A stretch of DNA of 64,000 nucleotides from Burkholderia sp. WSM2232 (GCF_000472545.1 NZ_AWZV01000004.1:361074-425073), one strand, 5' to 3'. Counted from the first letter of the stretch, positions 24,984 to 33,896 are shown. A program made the numbers and translations. The notes: a model not told the origin generated them from the sequence alone.

Positions 24984-25937
24984 TCAGGACGTCGGCTTGT
25001 CATTGGGATTCGCAAACAGGGTCTGCATGTGCGGAGAGAGCGGCAAGTCCAGGTTGACGCGCTTCGGCGGAATGGGCTGCTGGAACCAGCGTTGATACAG
25101 CTTCGCCGCAAGACCGGACTTCTGGGCGTGGGCGATCGCGGCGTCCATGATCGCTTTCATCGGTGCGTCGTTTCTGCGCAGCATGCAGCCGTACGCCTCA
25201 TGCGTCTGCGGTGTGCCGACGATTCGGTAATCGTCGGGATTGCGCGCTTTTGCGCGTTCCCCTGCAAGCAACGCGTCGTCCATCATCATCGCTTTGGCGC
25301 GGCCCGTGGACAGCATGAGGAACGATTCGGTGTGGTCTTTTGCGCTGATGATGTCCATACCCATCGACTTCTCGACGTTCATCTTGCGCAAGATCTTTTC
25401 CGAAGTCGTCCCCGCGCCGACCACCACCGTTTTTTGTTTAAGATCGGCGAAGTCCTTGATGCCAGACTTTCTGTTCACTAACAGACGCGTGTCGATCGTG
25501 AAGAAGCTGTTTGAAAACGACACCTGTTGCGCACGCTCTGCGTTGTTCGTCGTGCTCGTGCATTCGAAGTCGATGGTGTTGTTCTGTAGCAGCGAGATAC
25601 GGTTCTGCGAGGTGATCGGAATAGTGCGAACCTTGAGCTCGGGAAGCTTCAGTTCGGTCTTGATGCGCTCGATAATCAGATGCGCGACGTCGATCGAGTA
25701 GCCAATCGGTTTCTGGTCCGCATCGTAGTAAGAGAAGGGAACCGATGCATCGCGATAGCCGATCGTAATTACCTGTTCCTTGCTGACCTTCAGCAGCGTG
25801 CCCGTCAGTTCGGGCTCGGCCGCGCTCGCGTCGTTGAGGGCATTCAATGCCACGAGAGCGGCAGCGATCGTGACGCGGCTGCGTGCCGGAACGCACACAG
25901 GATGCGGTTGTTTGATGATCGTCTTCATGATGTGCAT
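24984..25937 (-). CDS. Periplasmic amino-acid-binding protein (GltI-like, SBP family 3)
   Basis: 317 residues from the ATG at 25937, with GGGAG at 6 nt. The signal peptide runs to about residue 40 (NDASA cleavage). The mature domain has SBP3 motifs: ITIGYRDASVPFSYYDADQKPIGYSIDV, NRISLLQNNTIDFECTSTTNN, and DFADLKQKTVVVGAGTTSEK. The spacing and motifs are those of GltI-type glutamate/aspartate binders, but the ligand may differ because the operon also carries a beta-propeller protein. It would deliver ligand to the two permeases downstream. Confidence 0.9.
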   Translation of the reverse strand: MHIMKTIIKQPHPVCVPARSRVTIAAALVALNALNDASAAEPELTGTLLKVSKEQVITIGYRDASVPFSYYDADQKPIGYSIDVAHLIIERIKTELKLPELKVRTIPITSQNRISLLQNNTIDFECTSTTNNAERAQQVSFSNSFFTIDTRLLVNRKSGIKDFADLKQKTVVVGAGTTSEKILRKMNVEKSMGMDIISAKDHTESFLMLSTGRAKAMMMDDALLAGERAKARNPDDYRIVGTPQTHEAYGCMLRRNDAPMKAIMDAAIAHAQKSGLAAKLYQRWFQQPIPPKRVNLDLPLSPHMQTLFANPNDKPTS

Positions 25938-25999
25938 TTGGGACTCCCGAAAAAGCGCGATGGCTGGATCCGCGCGTCGAACTTCTGCCTGCGCGGTAT

Positions 26000-27322
26000 T
26001 CAGTGCCCGCTCGTAATCTGCGAAACGTCGATCACGTACATCTGCCGTGCGCCTTCATGAACGGAATCGATGCAAACGGCGCTGCCGTCGGGTTTCCAGC
26101 GCGGATGCAGATCGCAGCGGTTTTCCTTTTTCAGATCCGGCGGTGCATAGAATTCGCCGATCTCGTAGCGCCTGCCTTCATGCATGTCGTACAGAAACAG
26201 AATGCGCGTATTCGTCTTCGAGTCGGGATAGGTATCGGATAGAAGCCAGCGCTTGTCGACGGGGGAGAAGCTCATGTGTCCGTTTTCGGTCAGTACATCG
26301 CGACCGATCACGTGCACACGGCCGCCCTCGCGGTCTTCATACAGGTGATAGTGGATGCTGCCCGCGTGAGGGCTCCATACCACGATGTGCGAGTCGTCCT
26401 GCCAGAGCGGATGTGAGATCTGGTACTCGGACTTCTCGTAGTCGAAGGTGCCTACCGCGCAAGGATCGAAATCGGCCGCCAATTGCGGCAGCGGATGGTC
26501 CGAGCATTCGAGCAGGCGCATGTCCGAGCCATCCGGATTCATCGTGATGAGCCGATGCAGGAAACAGGTTTCGTCGGCAGTGCGTTCCGTCCAGCGGTGC
26601 AGCAACAGCACGCGCGACGACGAGGGATTTATCTCGATGTGACTCACCCAGTGAATGGCGTGCTCCATCGACGCAACGTAGTGGAAGCGGCGTAAATCGT
26701 CGTAACTCACGATCAATGCGGTTTCCCCTGTTGCCAGATCCATGCGATGTATGCCGTCGTCCGCCGGCGCGAGTGGCAGCGCGAACGGGGCGCCTTGCTC
26801 GCTGTAGCCGATTGTTTCGTGCGTGATATAGAGCCGCCTGTAATCGACGCAAAGAGCGTAGCGGCTATTGGGCGCGCACACATAGACCGGCATGGGGAGC
26901 GCCGTTTTTCTGCCGCTGTCGAGATCGAAGACGATCGCGCCGAATCCCGGATAACGCGCCCGCGGATCGCCGGTGCGTGTGTTGTAGATCAGCGTGCGGC
27001 CGGACGCGCCCTCGAGCCACTGCAACTGGCAGCCCATTTGCCAGTTCCAGGCGGTGGTGGTGTCGATTGCGCAAAATGATTCGCCATCCTGATCGTCAAA
27101 ATATCCCACCTTTGCTGACAACTCTGGGGTGAGAGGCGCATCCATCATCGCGACCTGGTGGCCGAGCACATAGCGCCCGCTGCGGTCCCATGCGGTCTTG
27201 TTGTAGTAGCCGAAAAAATGATGCTGCTCACCCGTGCCGAGTCGCCGGATCGGACAGGGATGTCTGACGGACAGTGCCCGCGAAGGGGGGCGGTCAATAG
27301 TGCAGGGTGAAGAAGCGGTCAT
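26000..27322 (-). CDS. Beta-propeller protein of the oligogalacturonate-lyase/TolB-like type
   Basis: 440 residues, no signal peptide, so cytoplasmic. The N-terminal HHFFGYYNKTAWDRSGRYVL and repeated blade elements (YVCAPNSRYALCVDYRR, WLLSDTYPDSKTNTRILFLY, HPRWKPDGSAVCIDS) are typical of a seven-bladed propeller of the pectate-lyase-22/oligogalacturonate lyase-like group. Conserved His residues could bind metal in a lyase. It is the first gene of the importer operon (62 bp before the binding protein), which suggests it processes or senses the imported compound. Enzyme activity is inference. Confidence 0.7.
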   Translation of the reverse strand: MTASSPCTIDRPPSRALSVRHPCPIRRLGTGEQHHFFGYYNKTAWDRSGRYVLGHQVAMMDAPLTPELSAKVGYFDDQDGESFCAIDTTTAWNWQMGCQLQWLEGASGRTLIYNTRTGDPRARYPGFGAIVFDLDSGRKTALPMPVYVCAPNSRYALCVDYRRLYITHETIGYSEQGAPFALPLAPADDGIHRMDLATGETALIVSYDDLRRFHYVASMEHAIHWVSHIEINPSSSRVLLLHRWTERTADETCFLHRLITMNPDGSDMRLLECSDHPLPQLAADFDPCAVGTFDYEKSEYQISHPLWQDDSHIVVWSPHAGSIHYHLYEDREGGRVHVIGRDVLTENGHMSFSPVDKRWLLSDTYPDSKTNTRILFLYDMHEGRRYEIGEFYAPPDLKKENRCDLHPRWKPDGSAVCIDSVHEGARQMYVIDVSQITSGH

Positions 27323-27432
27323 AGTAGGCAGATCAATTGGAAAGTAGCGAAAGCTCCGTGCTGCGTCGGCGCGCGAGCGATGGCCAAAGCATATCGCTGC
27401 CCGGCAATGTCAGATAATTCATTTTTGCGCCA

Positions 27433-27457
27433 CGACTATTCAGCTTTGGTATAGTCG
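27433..27457. promoter_or_regulatory. LysR-type operator dyad (T-N11-A) in the divergent region
   Basis: CGACTAT, 11 bp, ATAGTCG: a perfect 7-bp inverted repeat with the T-N11-A spacing of LysR boxes. It ends 30 bp before the divergent LysR ATG and 111 bp upstream of the propeller ATG. The right arm overlaps a TATAGT that could be the LysR -10, fitting negative autoregulation and activation of the divergent operon. Confidence 0.7.
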
Positions 27458-27487
27458 CACCCGACGAGTCGATCGGGTTTTCTCTAC

Positions 27488-28393
27488 ATGACACGGCCAC
27501 TGAACTTTCAACAGATCCAGGCATTTCGCGCCGTCATGCAGATGGGTACGACGACCGCCGCAGCAGCAGCGCTCAACACGACGCAGCCATCCATCAGCCG
27601 GCGCCTCGCCGAGTTGCAAAGCTCCTCCGGGCTGATACTGTTCGAGATGCATCAAGGCAGGCTGCGGCCCACCAGCGAGGGGCAACTCCTGTACAAGACA
27701 GTACAGAAGCACTTCAACGGTCTGGAGAACATAGAGTCCGTGGTCTCGGTCCTGCGCAGGTCAGGCACGGGCGCATTGCACATTGGTTGTACGCCGACCC
27801 TAGGCACCGGGCTGTTGCCGCAGGTCATCCGCAAATTTCGCACGCGCTTCTCGCAGGCGTATCTGAACGTGCAAACAGCCGCGACGCCGCAATTGACTGA
27901 CCTGCTGCGGCAAGAACTCTTCGATCTGATATTGACCACCGGCAAGCTAGACGAACTCGACTTCCAGACCGAGATCATCAAGACAGTGCCCGCCGTCTGC
28001 GTGTTGCCGCTCGGCCATCGGCTCGAGGCACAGCCCACGGTGCACGTGAAGGCGCTGCGCGACGAGCCTCTGCTTTCTCTGGGCGAGATGGACGACCTGA
28101 CAATTGCGATCAAGGCAGTGCTGGACGCACACGCCATGCCGACAGACTTCGCGATCCAGACCACCTCCTCTATCACGATTTGCGCGCTGGTGAGCGCCGG
28201 CAATGGCGTGGGAATCGTCAACCCGTATGTGGCGAAAACCTTTGCCGGCCAGTTACTGGTGAAGCCGCTCGAACCGGCGATCGACGTGCCCGTCCGAATG
28301 GCGATGCCCACGCACACGGCACCGTCGCTATTAACGCGGCACTTCATCGAGATTCTGCGCTCGCATCTGAACGCGATGAGCCTCTCTACCTAG
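27488..28393 (+). CDS. LysR-family regulator C, divergent from the propeller/importer operon
   Basis: 301 residues. HTH LNFQQIQAFRAVMQMGTTTAAAAALNTTQPSISRRLAELQ, which resembles the OccR/NocR opine-regulator branch, then the effector domain. Its position opposite the importer operon, with a perfect T-N11-A dyad between, makes it the likely operon regulator. Opine or amino-acid-derivative effectors are suggested by the branch only. There is no strong Shine-Dalgarno before the ATG. Confidence 0.92.
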   Translation: MTRPLNFQQIQAFRAVMQMGTTTAAAAALNTTQPSISRRLAELQSSSGLILFEMHQGRLRPTSEGQLLYKTVQKHFNGLENIESVVSVLRRSGTGALHIGCTPTLGTGLLPQVIRKFRTRFSQAYLNVQTAATPQLTDLLRQELFDLILTTGKLDELDFQTEIIKTVPAVCVLPLGHRLEAQPTVHVKALRDEPLLSLGEMDDLTIAIKAVLDAHAMPTDFAIQTTSSITICALVSAGNGVGIVNPYVAKTFAGQLLVKPLEPAIDVPVRMAMPTHTAPSLLTRHFIEILRSHLNAMSLST

Positions 28394-28561
28394 CGCTTCT
28401 CAGCCGCGTTAAACATTTTCTGCGTTTCGTTTTTTTGGACCTATGATGGTATCGACCACTGTCTCTCAGGGCAGCGGTTGAAGCTTCTTGCGCGCACCGC
28501 GGATTCGGTCGATTCCGCGTCAGCGCAGAACACTTACTATTCGAATATCAGGAGTCCTGTC

Positions 28562-29257
28562 ATGAGCAATCAACCTGCGATCTTGCTGGTGCATGGTTTT
28601 TGGGGTGGAGCCGCCCATTGGAGCAAGGTCATCGTCGAGCTCGCGCGCCGAGGTCATGAATCTATTCGCGCGGTTGAATTGCCGTTGACGTCGCTTGCGG
28701 ATGACGTCGAACGAACCCGCAAGATGATCGCGCAGTGCGGTGGGCGGGTTCTGTTGGTCGGGCACTCGTACGGCGGTGCGGTGATCACGCAGGCGGGCAA
28801 TCATCCGCATGTGGTCGGCCTCGTGTATATCGCGGCGTTCGCGCCGAATAAGGGCGAGAGTCCCGGCGGCATCACGCAGCAGCGGCTGCCGGACGCGGCG
28901 GCGAATCTCGAACCCGACAGCGACGGCTACCTCTGGATCAAGCCGGACAAATTCCGTCAGAGCTTCTGTCAGGACGTGGCTGCCGATGAAGCGCTCGTGA
29001 TGGCTGTTACGCAGAAGGCGCCGCTAGCCGGAACGTTCGGAGACCAGATTACTTCTCCCGCGTGGGCCGAGAAGCCCTCCTGGTACCAGATTTCCAGCGA
29101 GGACCGGATGATCCATCCCGAGAACCAGAAAATGATGTCCGCGCGGCTCAACGCAAGGAAGATCGTGACGCTCCCGGCAAGTCATGCGTCGCTCGCCTCG
29201 CGGCCTGCCGACGTCGCGGCGCTGATTCACGAAGCCGCGATCAGTTCAGCCGGGTGA
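28562..29257 (+). CDS. Alpha/beta hydrolase (esterase-like)
   Basis: 231 residues from the ATG at 28562 with AGGAG upstream. It has the oxyanion HGFWGG near the N-terminus, nucleophile elbow GHSYGG, a candidate acid in SSEDRMIHP and the final His in LPASHASLASRP. It matches the small cytoplasmic hydrolases of the salicylate-esterase-like (MES-type) group. Substrate unknown. It follows the LysR gene in the same direction but with a 168-bp gap; the link to the importer cluster is only positional. Confidence 0.9.
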   Translation: MSNQPAILLVHGFWGGAAHWSKVIVELARRGHESIRAVELPLTSLADDVERTRKMIAQCGGRVLLVGHSYGGAVITQAGNHPHVVGLVYIAAFAPNKGESPGGITQQRLPDAAANLEPDSDGYLWIKPDKFRQSFCQDVAADEALVMAVTQKAPLAGTFGDQITSPAWAEKPSWYQISSEDRMIHPENQKMMSARLNARKIVTLPASHASLASRPADVAALIHEAAISSAG

Positions 29258-29319
29258 GCGTGGCCGCCGCGCAGCCCGGCCGTCTATCGGTGCCGTACCG
29301 GACTGCGTTGCGCGCATAA

Positions 29320-30606
29320 CTAAGCGTGAAGCAGCGCTTGTGCTTGCCGGGACGGAAAGTCTTGCGCGAGCAGTGCCCTGATATGCGGAACCATGATGCG
29401 GGCCACTTCCCGCATGACCGGCACGACCACGCTGTTGCCGAACTGTCGATACGCCTGCGTATCGCTCACGGGAATCACGAAGTCGTCGGGAAAGCCCATC
29501 AGGCGTGCGCATTCGCGCGGCGTGAGGCGCCGCGGCCGCTCGCCATTGCCTTGCGCCAGCAGGATTTCGGAGCCGTCCTTGTGGTAACGCGCCGACAGCG
29601 TTCGCGTGACGCTGGCCGGCGTCACCAGCCCGAAGCCAAAGCCGTTTCCAGCCGCGCGATGCTTGTCCGCATAAGCTTGCAGGTAGGCCCACAGGTTCGG
29701 CGTCAGCGTGTATTTCGGCTGGACGCTGCGGCGCACAGGGTCGAAGAAACGCTCGCCGTCGTGCGGCAACAGCGGCTCGCTGCCATCGGTCTTGTGCAGG
29801 ATCGACGCAAGCCGCGGACCGCTGGCTGGCAATTCGAGGTCGTCGAATGAAAAACCGGTTTCTTCGCGAAAGCCGACAATCACGATCCGTTCGCGGTGCT
29901 GGGGCGTGAAATGCTGCCCGTCGATCACCTTGTAGTGAACGTCGTATTTCAGTTCGTCGCGCAGCACGTCGAGAATCGTGCGAAACGTATTGCCCTTGTC
30001 GTGAGACATGAGGTTCTTGACGTTCTCGAGCAGGAACGCGGCGGGGCGCTTTGCGTCGATGATGCGCGCAACGTCATAGAACAGCGTGCCCTGCGTCGAA
30101 CATTCGAAACCATGCGGGCGGCCGAGCGAATTTTTCTTGCTCACGCCCGCAATGCTGAACGGCTGACACGGAAACCCGGCGAGCAGCACGTCGTGAGGCG
30201 GAACCGCCTGTTCCGGGAAGGACACGATATCGCCCACGAACTGGTGCGCGTCGTCCGCGTCCCGGTGATTCTGCTGGTAGGTTTTCTTCGAGAACTCGTT
30301 CCATTCGCTCGTGAAGACGCAGCGGCCGCCGTGCGCTTCGAAGCCGCGCCGAATGCCGCCGATGCCGGCAAAGAGGTCGATGAAACGAAAATCAGGCTGG
30401 CCGTTGGCGAGTTGATTGCGCGTAGGAGCTTGCAGCATCTCACGCAAGGCGGCTTCCGCAATGCGCGGGCAACTCTGATCGCTTTTCCAGCGGCGAATGG
30501 TTCGAACGTTTTTTCCGCAGCGTGCCGCGATTTCCGCCTGGCTATAGACCTGCAACGCCTGTGTGAGCAGATCGTGCCTCGTGGCCGGGGTCATGTCGCG
30601 TGTCAT
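29320..30606 (-). CDS. dcm: DNA (cytosine-5) methyltransferase, Dcm-like
   Basis: 428 residues. An N-terminal HTH-like segment ([20 protein letters not shown]) precedes a complete C5-MTase: motif [17 protein letters not shown], motif [10 protein letters not shown] with catalytic Cys, motif VI ENVKN, motif [15 protein letters not shown], motif [17 protein letters not shown] and motif [31 protein letters not shown] and the GNGFGFGLV region closely follow E. coli Dcm as I remember it, so CCWGG recognition is likely. A vsr gene in the window supports this. No restriction endonuclease is adjacent, so it is a solitary methylase. Confidence 0.93.
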   Translation of the reverse strand: MTRDMTPATRHDLLTQALQVYSQAEIAARCGKNVRTIRRWKSDQSCPRIAEAALREMLQAPTRNQLANGQPDFRFIDLFAGIGGIRRGFEAHGGRCVFTSEWNEFSKKTYQQNHRDADDAHQFVGDIVSFPEQAVPPHDVLLAGFPCQPFSIAGVSKKNSLGRPHGFECSTQGTLFYDVARIIDAKRPAAFLLENVKNLMSHDKGNTFRTILDVLRDELKYDVHYKVIDGQHFTPQHRERIVIVGFREETGFSFDDLELPASGPRLASILHKTDGSEPLLPHDGERFFDPVRRSVQPKYTLTPNLWAYLQAYADKHRAAGNGFGFGLVTPASVTRTLSARYHKDGSEILLAQGNGERPRRLTPRECARLMGFPDDFVIPVSDTQAYRQFGNSVVVPVMREVARIMVPHIRALLAQDFPSRQAQALLHA

Positions 30607-30789
30607 GTTGCCTTTTCGCTGGGAGCGCTGGGAATTTTGGCGGACATTTTGACCGTTCGATAACCACCTGTCCAGGAATTTTGGGGCGCGATGTGGCGCG
30701 GGGCAAAGGCGGCCGCCGAAACGCGCTTGTCATGGTTGGATGTGTACGCTAGCAGCGTGACGCGAAGTCCCCGCGTTGCGACGTGTTGA

Positions 30790-30818
30790 GGCCGCGATGC
30801 AGTTCGCGGCCATTTTTT
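30790..30818 (+). terminator. Plus-strand intrinsic terminator with no obvious gene before it
   Basis: GGCCGCGA / TCGCGGCC with a 6-nt loop followed by A and six T residues. It works only in the plus direction, while both flanking genes (dcm and the 108-aa gene) are on the minus strand. The preceding 180 bp hold no clear protein gene, so a small RNA ending here is possible. The rest of 30607-30789 should contain the dcm promoter. Confidence 0.7.
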
Positions 30819-30894
30819 CAACAGATTCCGGCGAGGGCGGTGCGCGGCCCAGGCGCGCGACCCACAGCGCGCCGAGAGGAAGCCGAGGCGCGCG

Positions 30895-31221
30895 TCAGGT
30901 GCGGTGGCTGGCGTTGGCTGGGTGCGTGGGCGGAAAAAGCGCCGCGGTGGCGGGCGCGAGTTCATCCCAAGGCAGCGGCGGCTCGGCCTCGAACTGGTCG
31001 AGTTGCAGCAGAAGGCTGTCTACGGCGCACAGTTGCGGGTGAGTCAGGCTGCCAATGTCGAGCAGCTTGTAAAGACGTTCTCGCCAGTAGGTCGGCGACA
31101 GGATGGGGCCGGCCAGATCGCCTTGCAAGGACAGCCGCATCGCACGCGTGATATGCGTAATGTCGCCGTCGATCAAAGCGGTTTTCGAAGATGCAGACAG
31201 GGTGATGGGTGTGTGGTCCAT
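30895..31221 (-). CDS. Conserved-type hypothetical protein, 108 residues
   Basis: An ATG with GGAGGAG directly upstream supports it as real. The protein is helical and acidic, with SPTYWRERLYKLLDIGSLTHPQL and LLLQLDQFEAEPP as the most protein-like parts; no signal peptide or membrane segment. The N-terminal half (ITHITRAMRLSLQGD) may contact a partner, but I recognise no family. It is divergent from csbD across a 203-bp region that contains the csbD sigma-54-like promoter. Confidence 0.68.
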   Translation of the reverse strand: MDHTPITLSASSKTALIDGDITHITRAMRLSLQGDLAGPILSPTYWRERLYKLLDIGSLTHPQLCAVDSLLLQLDQFEAEPPLPWDELAPATAALFPPTHPANASHRT

Positions 31222-31351
31222 GGCTCCTCCGTGGCTGCTATTACGGCAGGCTGGAGGGCAACTTTAGGGTTGGCGTGAAAAAATTCCGGTGGCGCGCATG
31301 CAACAGGGCTGCGTGCGTGGAGAACGTCGCGCCTTTTGTCGGAGGAAGTGC

Positions 31352-31369
31352 CGGGCATGGCCGTTGCTT
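31352..31369 (+). promoter_or_regulatory. Sigma-54-like (-24/-12) promoter of csbD
   Basis: GGCATGGCCGTTGCT has GG and GC exactly 10 nt apart and matches the consensus except T for C at the fifth -24 base. It lies about 57 bp before the CsbD ATG. Confidence 0.6.
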
Positions 31370-31424
31370 GATGAGGGTCACTGGCGCAATGTCGCGTCGG
31401 CATTACTTCCAGACGGAGTCAACG

Positions 31425-31616
31425 ATGAACAAGGACCAGGTAAAAGGCGTGGGCGAACAGGTAAAAGGGAAGATCAACGAAGCCGTGGGCAAGGCGACCG
31501 ACAACCCCGGCAAGGAACTGAAGGGCGATCTCCAGCAGGGGGCGGGCAAGGTGCAGCAGTCCTACGGCGACGCGAAGGAAGATGCCAAGGACGAAGCGAA
31601 GCGCAACAACCCGTAA
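31425..31616 (+). CDS. CsbD-family stress protein
   Basis: 63 residues with GGAG before the ATG. It is the typical CsbD form: MNKDQVKGVGEQVKGKINEA, then KATDNPGKELKGDLQQGAGKVQ, hydrophilic and mostly helical. CsbD-like proteins are abundant in stationary phase and stress but their molecular role is unknown. It is monocistronic, between a sigma-54-like promoter and a strong terminator, which links it to the sigma-54 stress genes at 11-16 kb. Confidence 0.93.
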   Translation: MNKDQVKGVGEQVKGKINEAVGKATDNPGKELKGDLQQGAGKVQQSYGDAKEDAKDEAKRNNP

Positions 31617-31639
31617 TGCGGCTGCATTACCTGTCCATG

Positions 31640-31663
31640 AAAAGGCGCTCCGGCGCCTTTTTT
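31640..31663 (+). terminator. Rho-independent terminator after csbD
   Basis: A perfect 9-bp stem AAAAGGCGC / GCGCCTTTT with loop TCCG, followed by more T residues, 23 bp after the csbD stop. Confidence 0.93.
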
Positions 31664-31771
31664 CCTTTGCTGCGGGCTGCGGCCTGGGAGTAACCCGGTT
31701 TTGGCGCTCCAGATGCGCCGCGCCGGCTGCGACGCCTTTAGACTGAATGCATTCAACATGGAGGCGTGCCA

Positions 31772-31993
31772 ATGACACCGGAGAAAGTGCTTTCGATGTT
31801 CGAACGACAGTACCTGGAGGGCAAAGCGCCGGTCGACCTCGAGGAAACCTGTGCGAATTTCGCGGCCTGGCTGGCATCGGCGTGGGAGCAGCTCGACGCC
31901 GGACACCGGACGCAACTGCTGACCGTGGGCGCCGCGTTGTGGCGCGAGGGCTATGACGTGAGCGCGGGCAGCGCGACCAAAGACCTGTGGTGA
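31772..31993 (+). CDS. Small acidic hypothetical protein, 73 residues
   Basis: The ATG at 31772 lies 7 nt after GGAGG; a GTG two codons earlier is less well spaced. The sequence is helical (MTPEKVLSMFERQYLEG, FAAWLASAWEQLDAGHRTQLLT) without signal peptide or membrane segment. It lies alone between csbD and a GST gene. I do not recognise it. The strong ribosome binding site and balanced composition support coding. Confidence 0.68.
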   Translation: MTPEKVLSMFERQYLEGKAPVDLEETCANFAAWLASAWEQLDAGHRTQLLTVGAALWREGYDVSAGSATKDLW

Positions 31994-32144
31994 GCCAGAG
32001 CTGATGCGCGGAGCTGCCCGCCGCCGCACGCGTTAAGCCGAGTCGGTTTATATTGGGCGCTCCGCATTGTGACGAAGCCCGGCCGGGCGGCCGCCGTTCG
32101 TCCCCATAGCGTTTTTTCGCCACCGCACAGGGCTACCCCATTCC

Positions 32145-32849
32145 ATGACAGACCTGACCGTTTTCCCGATCACGAAAAAATGGCCTGCCGCGCATCCTGA
32201 GCGCATTCAGCTTTATTCGCTGCCGACGCCTAACGGCGTGAAAGTGTCGATCATGCTCGAAGAAACCGGCTTGCCGTACGAGCCGCACCTGGTTCGCTTC
32301 GACACGAACGACCAGATGACGCCGGAATTCATGTCGTTGAACCCGAACAACAAGATTCCCGCGATCATCGACCCCAACGGTCCTGACGGCAAGCCGTTGC
32401 CGCTCTTTGAATCCGGCGCGATCCTGATCTATCTGGCGGACAAGACTGGGCAACTGATTCCCCAGGACGCCTCCGGCCGCTACGAAGCCATTCAGTGGGT
32501 GATGTTCCAGATGGGCGGCATAGGCCCGATGTTTGGCCAGCTCGGCTTCTTCCACAAGTTCGCGGGCAAGGAGTATGAGGACAAACGCCCGCGGGATCGC
32601 TACGTCGCCGAATCGAAGCGGCTGCTCGGTGTGCTGGAGCAGCGTCTGGAGGGTCGCGAGTGGATGCTTGGCGATCAGTACTCGATTGCCGATATCGCGA
32701 CTTTTCCCTGGGTGCGCAATCTGGTCGGCTTCTACGAAGCGGGCGATCTCGTCGGTATCCAGGACTTCCCGAACGTGAGGCGCGCGCTCGCGGCGTTCGT
32801 CGCGCGGCCGGCAGTGGTCCGAGGGTTGGATAGTCCGAAGCGGGTGTAG
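32145..32849 (+). CDS. Glutathione S-transferase, nu-class (YfcG-like)
   Basis: 234 residues. The N-terminal thioredoxin-fold domain has LYSLPTPNGVKVSIMLEETGLPYE, the nu-class Thr/Asn site used by YfcG/YghU for disulfide-bond reductase activity with glutathione, then NPNNKIPAI (cis-Pro) and ESGAILIYLAD (glutathione gamma-Glu site). The C-terminal helical domain includes SIADIATFPWV with the N-capping motif. Cytoplasmic redox or detoxification role. A TATATT lies about 95 bp upstream. No Shine-Dalgarno is obvious before the ATG. Confidence 0.93.
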   Translation: MTDLTVFPITKKWPAAHPERIQLYSLPTPNGVKVSIMLEETGLPYEPHLVRFDTNDQMTPEFMSLNPNNKIPAIIDPNGPDGKPLPLFESGAILIYLADKTGQLIPQDASGRYEAIQWVMFQMGGIGPMFGQLGFFHKFAGKEYEDKRPRDRYVAESKRLLGVLEQRLEGREWMLGDQYSIADIATFPWVRNLVGFYEAGDLVGIQDFPNVRRALAAFVARPAVVRGLDSPKRV

Positions 32850-33038
32850 AGACGAGCCCGGCGTGGCGATGCGGCATGCTGGCCGGCAACCTGGCGGAGC
32901 GGTAATGGGGCGACGCAGCGGTGCCGCCAATCTGCCGGGCGCGCTGCACGCGGCCCATGCTACGATTTTCCGCGATCATGTGCCGACCGTTTGCGCCTGC
33001 GGTCGGTCCGCCCACGCGAAGAGAAGTGAGTCTGCACG

Positions 33039-33785
33039 ATGCCCATCAACTATTTGCGCGGCTTCACGGCGCCCGAACGCACGGACGCGACCAATCGGCG
33101 TCTCGGACGATCATTGGCATTCGTGGCGGGAGCGGCCAACGCGGGCGGCTTTCTCGCCGTCGGCCAATATACGTCGCACATGTCGGGCATCGTGTCGTCG
33201 CTCGCGGACAATGCCGTGCTCGGCGACGCGAGTATGTTCATCGCGGGACTCGGGTCGCTGCTCTCGTTCCTGATGGGTGCCGCTGCGTCGGCGATTCTGA
33301 TCAACTGGGGCCGGCGCCGGCGTCTGCGCAGCGTGTATGCGACCCCACTCGCCGTCGAAGCCGCTCTGTTGCTTGGCTTTGGCCTTGTCGGGGCGAATCT
33401 CGAGCATCATCGCGTACTGTTCGTGCCGGTCACTGTCTGCATGCTGTGCTTCGTCATGGGACTGCAGAACGCAATGATCACGAAGATTTCACGCGCGGAA
33501 ATTCGCACAACTCATGTGACCGGTCTGGTCACCGACGTCGGCATTGAACTCGGCAAGATGGTCTACTGGAACACGCGGCCGGTTGCGGGCGAGGGCTTGG
33601 TGCAGGCGGATCGGGAGAAGCTGATTCTGCTCGGCTCGCTGCTGCTTTCGTTCGTTGCGGGCGGCCTCGCGGGCGCGCTCGGGTTCAAGCATCTGGGCTT
33701 TGTGTCGACAGTGCCGCTTGCAATTGTTCTGCTGACGCTTGCGGCGGTGCCCCTTTTTGACGATATGCGGGGCGAGCGGGGCTAG
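33039..33785 (+). CDS. YoaK-family (DUF1275) membrane protein
   Basis: 248 residues with GAGAAG upstream and about six membrane helices. Family motifs: FVAGAANAGGFLAVGQYTSHMSG near the N-terminus and FVMGLQNAMITKIS...TTHVTGLVTDVGIELG in the middle. The role of this inner-membrane family is not established. It is a single gene, followed by the tRNA on the other strand. Confidence 0.92.
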   Translation: MPINYLRGFTAPERTDATNRRLGRSLAFVAGAANAGGFLAVGQYTSHMSGIVSSLADNAVLGDASMFIAGLGSLLSFLMGAAASAILINWGRRRRLRSVYATPLAVEAALLLGFGLVGANLEHHRVLFVPVTVCMLCFVMGLQNAMITKISRAEIRTTHVTGLVTDVGIELGKMVYWNTRPVAGEGLVQADREKLILLGSLLLSFVAGGLAGALGFKHLGFVSTVPLAIVLLTLAAVPLFDDMRGERG

Positions 33786-33896
33786 GGGGGCTGCTGGGGA
33801 TGACCGGGCTGACGGGGATCTGTGTGGTCCCTCGCGCGCCGTAGTCGATTATGGGGCCCGCAACCGTGAGCATGCCTTCCGGGCGGGTGAAGCGGG

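Noticed and set aside
19237..30606. Prophage or transposon between vsr and dcm
   Set aside because: No integrase, transposase, terminal inverted repeats or phage structural genes are seen; the tRNA is outside the block and shows no duplicated end.
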